Made by a program: the position numbers and the translations under genes | Notes under the pieces: model-generated | What the model saw: the letters and a program-made list of their open reading frames with translations, nothing else | Told to the model about the DNA's origin: nothing | The model's database searches: none | Shown: one piece after another, positions 1-6,286 of the stretch | Numbering within the stretch: position 1 is the first letter of the stretch | Layout of the letters: each line of letters starts with the position of its first letter | DNA from: a bacterium | Lineage (GTDB): Bacteria > Planctomycetota > UBA1135 > UBA2386 | Direction: 5' to 3' | Assembly: GCA_011051855.1 (NCBI GenBank) | Contig: DRKG01000248.1 | Coordinates: 1-12,795 of the forward strand | DNA: 12,795 nucleotides

Positions 1-79
1 CGACGGTCAGCCGAACGCCGTCGGCGAGGACCTGGTGGGCAGTGACGGAGCCGATGGCTTGCACGAGGCCGGTGAACAT
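1..79 (-). CDS. ribE: Riboflavin synthase, N-terminal fragment (runs off left edge)
   Basis: Riboflavin synthase dismutates two 6,7-dimethyl-8-ribityllumazines to riboflavin plus a pyrimidine, the last step of vitamin B2 synthesis, in the cytosol. Only the first 26 codons are in the window. The minus-strand translation begins MFTGLVQAIG and continues SVTAHQVLADGVRLTV. The start MFTG followed by a hydrophobic pair is the hallmark N-terminus of the alpha-subunit (lumazine-binding repeat) family, where Phe2 and Thr3 are strongly conserved, so the ATG at 77-79 is very likely the true start. I see no clear Shine-Dalgarno sequence before it. The gene is divergent from trmD across about 100 bp. The rest of the gene, including the second repeat, lies outside the window. 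The family call is firm despite the short fragment; alternative names are ribC and ribB in other species. Confidence 0.88.
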   Translation of the reverse strand, partial: MFTGLVQAIGSVTAHQVLADGVRLTV

Positions 80-123
80 GAGCAGTCGGATCGAAGGAAG
101 CTTGGGCCGGGGCGCCGGCAGCC

Positions 124-152
124 TTGACCGCCCGGTGGGCCAACCGTATCGT
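124..152 (+). promoter_or_regulatory. Putative sigma70-type promoter of the trmD operon
   Basis: TTGACC at 124-129 matches the -35 consensus at five of six positions. TATCGT at 147-152 matches the -10 consensus at four of six, including the key TA and the final T. The spacer is exactly 17 bp. Transcription would start near 159-160, about 22 nt before the trmD TTG start. The match is good for a GC-rich genome, and the site lies in the divergent gap where a promoter is expected. It is inferred from sequence only. Confidence 0.5.
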
Positions 153-172
153 TTTCGACCCAACTTTACGGC

Positions 173-178
173 AGGGGC
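173..178 (+). promoter_or_regulatory. Ribosome binding site of trmD
   Basis: AGGGGC at 173-178 is a Shine-Dalgarno-like G-rich motif a few bases before the TTG at 182. It supports choosing this non-ATG start, which also gives the expected TrmD N-terminus with no missing residues. Confidence 0.45.
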
Positions 179-181
179 ACC

Positions 182-901
182 TTGCACTGCGCCATTCTGA
201 CACTCTTTCCGGAGGCCATCCGGCCCTATCTGGATGAGAGCATCCTCGGCATCGCGCAGGCCCAGGGCAACCTTCGGCTCGACCTCGTCGACTTCCGGAA
301 TCACGCCCTGGACCCGCACCGAACGGTCGATGACCGACCCTTCGGCGGCGGACCAGGCATGGTGCTCAAGCCCGAACCGATCTTTTCAGCCATCGAAGAC
401 GTGGAGCAGGCGCACGGCCCGTTCCACAAGATCCTGCTCTGCCCCCGCGGTCGAACCTTCGACCAGGCGCGCGCGCGGGAACTGAGCCGGATGGACCGGC
501 TGATGTTCCTGTGCGGTCGCTACGAAGGTTACGACGAACGCATCCGCGACGGCCTGCGCCAGTCCCCCGCTGGCTACGAGGAGATCTCACTCGGCAACTT
601 CGTGTTGGCCGGTGGCGAGCTCCCGGCGATGGTCGTGCTGGAGGCCGCGGTCCGCCTGATCCCCGGCGTGCTCGGCTGTGCCGAGTCCGCCGCGTCCGAG
701 TCGTTCGAAAGCGAGTGGCTCGACTACCCGCAGTACACGCGTCCGCGCGAGTTCCGCGGCATGACCGTTCCCGACGTGCTGCTGTCGGGCGATCACGCCA
801 AGGTCGCGCGCTGGCGCCAGGAGCAGGCCGAACGCCTGACGGCCGACAAGGCCGCGCGCGAGCGTTCGCGGGCGAGCGACAAACCATCCCCATCCGAATA
901 G
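182..901 (+). CDS. trmD: tRNA (guanine-N1-)-methyltransferase TrmD
   Basis: TrmD transfers a methyl group from S-adenosylmethionine to N1 of G37 next to the anticodon in tRNAs for Leu, Pro and Arg, preventing +1 frameshifts. It belongs to the SPOUT (knotted) methyltransferases and works as a cytosolic homodimer. The 239-residue length is normal. Visible motifs are the N-terminal ILTLFPE (5-11), RPFGGGPGMVLKPEPI (52-67), CGRYEGYDERI (111-121), and the knot segment EISLGNFVLAGGE (134-146) followed by RLIPGVLG (158-165). The C-terminal tRNA-binding domain carries DYPQYTRP (181-188) and VPDVLLSGDH (196-205). The start is TTG, chosen because it gives the family N-terminus and has a nearby ribosome binding site. 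One oddity is that the usual DSF triplet, whose Asp is the proposed catalytic residue, reads ESF (173-175). The usual upstream partners rpsP and rimM are absent; trmD appears to be the first gene of its operon, 32 bp before rplS. Confidence 0.97.
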   Translation: MHCAILTLFPEAIRPYLDESILGIAQAQGNLRLDLVDFRNHALDPHRTVDDRPFGGGPGMVLKPEPIFSAIEDVEQAHGPFHKILLCPRGRTFDQARARELSRMDRLMFLCGRYEGYDERIRDGLRQSPAGYEEISLGNFVLAGGELPAMVVLEAAVRLIPGVLGCAESAASESFESEWLDYPQYTRPREFRGMTVPDVLLSGDHAKVARWRQEQAERLTADKAARERSRASDKPSPSE

Positions 902-921
902 CGGCACCACAACCAACCGGC

Positions 922-927
922 AGGAAC
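922..927 (+). promoter_or_regulatory. Ribosome binding site of rplS
   Basis: AGGAAC at 922-927 lies 6 nt before the ATG at 934. It favours that ATG over the in-frame ATG at 943 and over longer in-frame starts that would run back through trmD. Confidence 0.5.
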
Positions 928-933
928 AGACCC

Positions 934-1359
934 ATGAACATCATGCGCCAGCTCGAACTCGAGCACATGAAGAGCTCGATCCCGGACTTCGGGGTCGGCG
1001 ACACCGTCGACGTGCACTACCTGATCAAGGAGGGCGACAAGGAACGTGTGCAGGTGTTCACCGGCACCGTGATCAAGTTCCAGCGCAGCGGCATCCGCCG
1101 CACCGTCACCGTGCGCCGGATCGTCGCCGGCGAAGGCGTCGAACGCACGTTCGCGCTGCACAGCTCGCGCGTCGCCGACGTCAAGGTGCGCGATCGCGGC
1201 ATCGTGCGCCGCGCCAAGCTCTACTTCCTGCGCGACCGCGAGGGCAAGGCGACCCGCCTGCCTCGCAACCTCGGCAAGCACAAGTGGCCCCGCAGCGGCG
1301 CGGGCAGCGGTCTGAACTCCACCGCGGCCGACGGCAAGGCCGATAACGCCGAATCGTAG
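934..1359 (+). CDS. rplS: 50S ribosomal protein L19
   Basis: L19 is a large-subunit protein at the interface with the 30S subunit, contributing to an intersubunit bridge. The 141-residue product begins MNIMRQLELEHMK, typical of L19. It then shows the SH3-like core: FGVGDTVDVHYLIKEGDKERVQ (about 19-40), FTGTVIKFQRSGIRRTVTVRR (about 41-61), the GEGVERTFALHS stretch and the signature RRAKLYFLRDREGKATRL near residue 105. Usual L19 proteins end soon after that signature (about 115 residues), so the last 25-30 residues are an extra Lys/Gly/Ser/Asn-rich tail, probably disordered. The reading frame is open upstream into trmD, but the ribosome binding site and family N-terminus fix the start at 934. 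It lies directly downstream of trmD, the conserved trmD-rplS pairing, so co-transcription is likely. Confidence 0.97.
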   Translation: MNIMRQLELEHMKSSIPDFGVGDTVDVHYLIKEGDKERVQVFTGTVIKFQRSGIRRTVTVRRIVAGEGVERTFALHSSRVADVKVRDRGIVRRAKLYFLRDREGKATRLPRNLGKHKWPRSGAGSGLNSTAADGKADNAES

Positions 1360-1361
1360 TA

Positions 1362-1398
1362 CCGCCGCACCTTCGCGCCCTCCGCCGCGTGCGGTCGG
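1362..1398 (+). terminator. GC-rich hairpin after rplS, without U-tract
   Basis: CCGCCGCAC (1362-1370) can pair with GTGCGG-T-CGG (1389-1398): nine pairs with one bulged T and an 18-nt loop. It starts three bases after the rplS stop. No run of T follows, so it is not a standard intrinsic terminator. It could be a partial terminator, an mRNA-stabilising or processing hairpin that uncouples rplS from secDF levels, or chance in GC-rich DNA. Confidence 0.25.
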
Positions 1399-1412
1399 AA
1401 GGCGTCCACCCC

Positions 1413-1420
1413 AAAGGAGA
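1413..1420 (+). promoter_or_regulatory. Strong but distant Shine-Dalgarno-like site before secDF
   Basis: AAAGGAGA at 1413-1420 is the best ribosome-binding-like motif in the window, yet it ends 24 nt before the secDF ATG at 1445. No ATG, GTG or TTG lies in the secDF frame between the two. Either folding brings the site closer, or another start codon is used, or the motif is incidental. Confidence 0.35.
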
Positions 1421-1444
1421 GATCCCCAGCGGCCTCGCCCTGTC

Positions 1445-4400
1445 ATGATCGAGAATGCCAGTCGTCAGTTCTTCCTCGTCCTGTTGACGCTGATCGCGGG
1501 CCTGATCTGCGTCAGCACGCTCAGCCCGGTCCTCGGTCCGGACCTCAAGGGCGGCACGCAGCTCCTCTACGAGGTGCCTCAGGACGTCATCGACGAACTC
1601 GTCAAGAAGGAGAACGCATCCCCGGACGAGATCATGAACCAGACGATCGGGGTGATGCGCGACCGCATCGACCCGAACGGCACGCTCGATCCGCTGATCA
1701 CCCGCAGCGGCGACAACGGCATCCTGATCGAGCTCGGCCTGTTCACCGATCCCACCGAGCTGAAGCGCGTCAAGGAGCGCGTCAGCAACCTCGGCAAGCT
1801 CGAGATGCGCATGGTGTGCTACCCGAGCTACTCGAAGGGCAACGTCAGTCTCGCCGGCATCAACGCCGAAAAGACCCGCCTCGAAAACTGGCTCAAGCAG
1901 CCCGCCAACAAGGAGCTGGTCCAGAAGGATCCGCGCAACATCCGGCGCTACAACGAGGATCCGGCGGCCCCGCCCGGCAGCCTGCTGAAGAAGGGCTACA
2001 TCGCGTGGTATCCGCACCGCATCGGGCCGAGCACGGAGGATCCCGCCTACTGGGACACGAGCTACACCGCGATCCCGAAACTCGCCGACGTCACCGTCAA
2101 AGCCTTCGACGACGCGCAGTGGAACAACCGCAAGATCCCGGCGGACATGATGGAAAAGGAGGCGAAGGATCGCTTCCTGATCGAGTTCGTCGCGATCAAC
2201 ATGTACGAGACCTTCTTCACCGGCGAAGATCTCGACCCCGCCCGCGTCGGCCCCGGCACGGGCAGCAACGGCGGCCCGGCGATCAACTACGAGATCGTCG
2301 ACTCGCGCAAGGCGGACTACGCCGATTGGTCGGCCGAGCACAAAGGTGAGCACAGCGCGATCATCCTCAACGACTACATCAAGTCGGCGCCCGTGTTCCG
2401 CAACAAGATCCCGGGCCGCGGCATCATCGAAGGCCGCTTCACCGTGCCCGAGGTCGAAGAACTGGTGAAGGTGCTGCGCACCGGCTCACTGCGCGTCGAG
2501 CCCGAGCTGCTCAGCGACATGACGATCGGCGCCAGCCTCGGCTCCAGAGCCGTGCAGAAGGGCCTGTGGTCGATCGTCGGCGGCGCCGGGTTGGTGTTCG
2601 CCTTCATGCTCGCCTACTACAAGCTCGCGGGCGCGATCGCGTGCCTGTCGCTGCTGCTGAACATGTTCCTGCTCTACGCGGGCATGCTGTTCATGCAGGC
2701 GACGCTGACCCTGCCGGGCCTCGGCGGCATCGTGTTGACGCTCGGCATGGCGGTCGACGCCAACGTGCTGATCTACGAGCGCATCCGCGAGGAGCTGCGG
2801 AAAGGCAAGGAGATGCTGCAGGCGGTGCGCGCCGGCTTCGAGCGCGCGATGTCGGCGATCCTCGACTCCAACATCACGACCTTCTTGGTCGGCGTGGTGC
2901 TGTTCAACGTCGGCGTCGGCCCGGTGCGCGGGTTCGCCGTGACGCTGATGATCGGCATCGTCACCACGGTGTTCACGCAGTTCTTCGTCAGCCGCCTGCT
3001 GTTCCACTACGCACTGGAGAAGAACAAGCTCGACGGCTGGCAGCCGCGCGCGCTGTTCGAGAACCGCAACGTCGACTTCGTCGGCAAGATCAAGCTGTGC
3101 GTCGCCGCCAGCAGCCTGGTCATCATCGGTGGCCTCGGCTACTCGACGACGGTCAAGCCCGAGGAGATGCTCGGCATCGACTTCACCGGCGGCGCCAACC
3201 TGCACATGGTCTGCCGCACGGCGACCGACGCCGATACGATCCGCGCGAAGCTCGGCAACGACCCCGAGTTCGTGAAGGCTTATCCGACGTTCTCGGTCAA
3301 CACCGTCGGCGAGGACGGCACCGACTTCAACGTGCGCCTGAAGCTGACGCCGCAACAGCGCGAACAGGTCGAGCGCGACCGCAAGGCGTGGCGCGAACGA
3401 CGCAAGCAGGCCGAACAGAACGGCGAAGACCCGCCGCCGGCCTTCAAGCCCCCGTACGTCGCCCAACTCGAACGCGTGTTCGCCGACGAGCTGGTCGAGC
3501 CGGCGTTCAGCGACCGCATGCTGACGCCGAAGCCGCCGCCGGACGATGCCCAGCAGTTCGCGCAGATCAACGTACACTTCGCCCAGGCGGTGCCGGTCGC
3601 GAAACTGCGCGAGCACTTCAAGCAGCAGCTCGGCGACAGCCTGGTGACGCCGCTCGACACCAATGCGACCGAGGCCAAGGACTTCCGGGTCGAATGGTCG
3701 ACGCTGGCGACCACCAAGAAGTGGCAACTCGCGGACGTCATCTCGACCGCGATCAAGGGCCTGACCGTCGGCGACGGCGATACGCAGAAGCAGATCGTGC
3801 TGTCCGACCCGTTCCCCGAAGCGCAGGAGATCCAGGGCCGCTTGGTCAAAGACCTGCGCAACGCCGCGATCGGTGCCCTGATCCTCGCGTGGGCCCTGAT
3901 CGTGTTCTACCTGCGGGTGCGCTTCCACGAGTACAAGTACGGCCTCGCGGCGGTGGTCGCCCTGATCCACGACGTGCTGGTCACGTTCGGGGTCGTCGTG
4001 CTGTGCAACCACCTCGGCCTGGTCAATGCCGAGATCAACTTGGCGATGATCGCCTGCTTCCTGACGATCATCGGCTACTCGGTCAACGACACCATCGTGG
4101 TGTTCGACCGCATCCGCGAGAACCGCATCGACAACGCCCGGGAAGGCAAGAACGAATCGTTCCGCTCGCTGATCAACCGCTCGCTGAACCAGACCCTGTC
4201 CCGCACGGTGCTGACCACCGTGCTGACGCTGTTCGTGGTCATCGCGCAGCTCGTGGTCAACTACGGCAGCGGCTCGGATCTCGAGGGCTTCGCGTTCGCG
4301 ATGACGATCGGCATGTGCAGCGGCGTCTACTCGACGATGTTCATCGCCGCCCCGATCCTGATCTGGATGGACAAGGGCGAGCCGGTGATCGTGCCGGACG

Positions 4401-4504
4401 AGCCGCACGACCCGACGCGCGAAGGCGATTTCGACAACGAGGCCGAACTCGCCAGGATCGAAGCCTCCCAGCCGTCACCGCCGAGCGGCGAACAACAGGC
4501 GTGA
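1445..4504 (+). CDS. secDF: Fused protein translocase subunit SecDF
   Basis: SecDF is an inner-membrane RND-family motor that uses proton flow to pull preproteins through SecYEG. The 1,019-residue product carries both halves. SecD half: first membrane segment at about 9-28; GPDLKGGTQLLYEV (31-44); periplasmic P1 region to about 370; then membrane segments with TLPGLGGIVLTLGMAVDANV (422-441) and YERIREE. SecF half: a new first segment at about 549-565; GIDFTGGANL (577-586); a long periplasmic loop; then from about 805 FYLRVRFHEYKYG, GYSVNDTIVVFDRIRE (about 876-891) and NQTLSRTVLTTVLTL. Asp438 and the Asp in GYSVNDT match the membrane acidic residues implicated in proton transport. The SecF loop (about 571-800) is roughly twice the usual size and holds a charged, Pro-rich stretch near 633-675. 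A 45-residue acidic tail follows the last segment. No yajC is adjacent. It is preceded by rplS and followed 22 bp later by nadB. Confidence 0.96.
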   Translation: MIENASRQFFLVLLTLIAGLICVSTLSPVLGPDLKGGTQLLYEVPQDVIDELVKKENASPDEIMNQTIGVMRDRIDPNGTLDPLITRSGDNGILIELGLFTDPTELKRVKERVSNLGKLEMRMVCYPSYSKGNVSLAGINAEKTRLENWLKQPANKELVQKDPRNIRRYNEDPAAPPGSLLKKGYIAWYPHRIGPSTEDPAYWDTSYTAIPKLADVTVKAFDDAQWNNRKIPADMMEKEAKDRFLIEFVAINMYETFFTGEDLDPARVGPGTGSNGGPAINYEIVDSRKADYADWSAEHKGEHSAIILNDYIKSAPVFRNKIPGRGIIEGRFTVPEVEELVKVLRTGSLRVEPELLSDMTIGASLGSRAVQKGLWSIVGGAGLVFAFMLAYYKLAGAIACLSLLLNMFLLYAGMLFMQATLTLPGLGGIVLTLGMAVDANVLIYERIREELRKGKEMLQAVRAGFERAMSAILDSNITTFLVGVVLFNVGVGPVRGFAVTLMIGIVTTVFTQFFVSRLLFHYALEKNKLDGWQPRALFENRNVDFVGKIKLCVAASSLVIIGGLGYSTTVKPEEMLGIDFTGGANLHMVCRTATDADTIRAKLGNDPEFVKAYPTFSVNTVGEDGTDFNVRLKLTPQQREQVERDRKAWRERRKQAEQNGEDPPPAFKPPYVAQLERVFADELVEPAFSDRMLTPKPPPDDAQQFAQINVHFAQAVPVAKLREHFKQQLGDSLVTPLDTNATEAKDFRVEWSTLATTKKWQLADVISTAIKGLTVGDGDTQKQIVLSDPFPEAQEIQGRLVKDLRNAAIGALILAWALIVFYLRVRFHEYKYGLAAVVALIHDVLVTFGVVVLCNHLGLVNAEINLAMIACFLTIIGYSVNDTIVVFDRIRENRIDNAREGKNESFRSLINRSLNQTLSRTVLTTVLTLFVVIAQLVVNYGSGSDLEGFAFAMTIGMCSGVYSTMFIAAPILIWMDKGEPVIVPDEPHDPTREGDFDNEAELARIEASQPSPPSGEQQA

Positions 4505-4526
4505 TCGCGCCGCCGATGTCCGGGTC

Positions 4527-6284
4527 ATGAACCAACAGAAGGCAACGCCGCGGTTCCCCGGACTGATCGCACCGTTCGACCTGCGCTCGACCGCGCTCTT
4601 GCGCACGGACGTGCTGGTGATCGGCTCCGGCATCGCCGGGGCCACCGCGGCACTGGCGGCGGCCGACGACGGCTGCGAGGTGCTGCTGGTCACCAAGGCC
4701 GACCTCGACGAGACCAACACGGCCTGGGCGCAGGGCGATATCGCGGTCGCGCAACTGCCCGAAGACAGCGTCGAACAGCACGTCGCCGACACCCTGAAGG
4801 TCGGAGCGGGCATCGCGGACGAACGGATCGTGCGCTCCGTCGTCGGCTCGGCGGCACAAGCGATCGACTGGCTCGAACGGCTCGGCACGACCTTCGACCG
4901 CGCCCCATCCGACGACGGCACAGCGAACCACCTGGAACTGTCGCGCGAAGGTGGCCACACCTACCCACGAGTGGTGCACAGCCACGGCGCTGCGACCGGG
5001 CAGGAGATCCAGCGCGCGCTGGTCGCCGCACTGCGCGGCCACCCGCGCATCACCGTGCGCCCCCACGTGTTCGTGCGCGACCTGGTGATCCGGGACGGCC
5101 GCTGTGTCGGCGTCGTCGGGCTGCAGAACGGCGGCGCAGCCGGTGCCGGACCGGGAGGCGCCCACCGCGAGGCGATCGAGATCGCGATCGAGGCCGGCGC
5201 CGTCGTCATCGCGACCGGCGGCAGCGGCCAGATCTACCGCGAAACCACCAACCCCACCGGCGCCAGCGGCGACGGCCACGCGCTGTGCTTCCGCGCAGGC
5301 GCGCGCATGGTCGACTGCGAGTTCGTGCAGTTCCATCCGACCACGCTCTACATCGCCGGCGCGTCGCGATTCCTGATCAGTGAGGCCGTGCGCGGCGCCG
5401 GTGCGGTGCTGCGCGACCGCAACGGCGAACGGGTCATGCAGGGGGTGCACCCGATGGCGGACCTGGCACCGCGCGACGTCGTCAGCCGGGCCATCCTCGA
5501 CCGCATGGTCGCGACCGACGACACCCACGTCTATCTCGACCTCAGCGACGTCGACGGCGATCCGCACGCGAGGTTTCCGTCGATCGCGCGGATCTGCTCG
5601 ACGTTCGACCTCGACCTCGCCAAGGATCCGATCCCGGTGCGACCCGGCGCCCACTACTTCCTCGGCGGCGCCGACACCGACGACCAGGGCCACACCAACG
5701 TGCCCGGCCTGTTCGCCGTCGGCGAAGCGGCCTCGTCTGGCCTGCACGGCGCCAACCGCCTCGCGTCGAACTCGCTGCTCGAAGGCGCGGTGATCGGACG
5801 GGCATGCGGGCGCACGGCCGCCGCCGAGGCGCGCGCCCTCGAACGTTCGCCCGCCCGCGCCGGCCTGCCGCGCCGGGCCGACGGCCCCGAACTCGCTTCC
5901 GACCCGCCGCGACTGCTGCACGACGACCTGCTCTACGCGCTCAAGTCGCTGATGTGGCGCCAGGTGGGCCTGCGACGTGAACGTGCGGGCCTCGGCGACG
6001 CGCGCGCGCGGCTCGCGTTCTGGCATCACTACCTGACCCGCGGCCCACTGGCCAGCCGCCACGCCTGCGAACTGGTCAACATGCTGACGGTCGCCTCGCT
6101 GGTGACCGAAGCGGCCCTGCAGCGCGACGAGTCGCGCGGCACCCACTTCCGCAAGGACGCCGACGGGCGCGACGACGCCCGCTGCTGCCGACGCATCTAC
6201 CTCGAACGCGCCAGCGACGGCGCCATCCGCTGTACGCCGGGGCCGCTGCTGACCCCGAGCGATCGCGCACCGGCGCAACCCTGA
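4527..6284 (+). CDS. nadB: L-aspartate oxidase NadB
   Basis: NadB is a cytosolic FAD enzyme that oxidises L-aspartate to iminoaspartate using oxygen or fumarate, the first step of de novo NAD synthesis; NadA then makes quinolinate. The 585-residue protein has the N-terminal dinucleotide-binding motif VLVIGSGIAGATAA (29-42), the WAQGDIAVA segment, and LISEAVRGAGAVL around Arg289. AHYFLGG carries His376. FAVGEAASSGLHGANRLASNSLLEG carries Arg411. Arg289, His376 and Arg411 align by motif with the E. coli residues reported for catalysis and substrate binding (Arg290, His351, Arg386). The HGANR.ASNSLLEG signature favours NadB over the related succinate dehydrogenase and fumarate reductase flavoproteins, and no iron-sulfur or membrane partner gene is nearby. 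A helical C-terminal domain follows (from about 465). The length is slightly above the 530-540 usual. nadA and nadC are not in the window. The stop is 2 bp before the hflX start. Confidence 0.95.
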   Translation: MNQQKATPRFPGLIAPFDLRSTALLRTDVLVIGSGIAGATAALAAADDGCEVLLVTKADLDETNTAWAQGDIAVAQLPEDSVEQHVADTLKVGAGIADERIVRSVVGSAAQAIDWLERLGTTFDRAPSDDGTANHLELSREGGHTYPRVVHSHGAATGQEIQRALVAALRGHPRITVRPHVFVRDLVIRDGRCVGVVGLQNGGAAGAGPGGAHREAIEIAIEAGAVVIATGGSGQIYRETTNPTGASGDGHALCFRAGARMVDCEFVQFHPTTLYIAGASRFLISEAVRGAGAVLRDRNGERVMQGVHPMADLAPRDVVSRAILDRMVATDDTHVYLDLSDVDGDPHARFPSIARICSTFDLDLAKDPIPVRPGAHYFLGGADTDDQGHTNVPGLFAVGEAASSGLHGANRLASNSLLEGAVIGRACGRTAAAEARALERSPARAGLPRRADGPELASDPPRLLHDDLLYALKSLMWRQVGLRRERAGLGDARARLAFWHHYLTRGPLASRHACELVNMLTVASLVTEAALQRDESRGTHFRKDADGRDDARCCRRIYLERASDGAIRCTPGPLLTPSDRAPAQP

Positions 6285-6286
6285 CC

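Noticed and set aside
511..933. In-frame upstream extension of rplS through trmD
   Set aside because: The translated extension is Arg-rich with no L19 similarity; the ATG at 934 has a ribosome binding site and gives the family N-terminus.
2486..4408. A 640-codon open frame on the minus strand opposite secDF
   Set aside because: Its translation is dominated by Asp, Arg, Glu, His, Val and Ala repeats with no recognisable motif. It mirrors the GC-rich third positions of the real secDF gene, which carries unmistakable family motifs.
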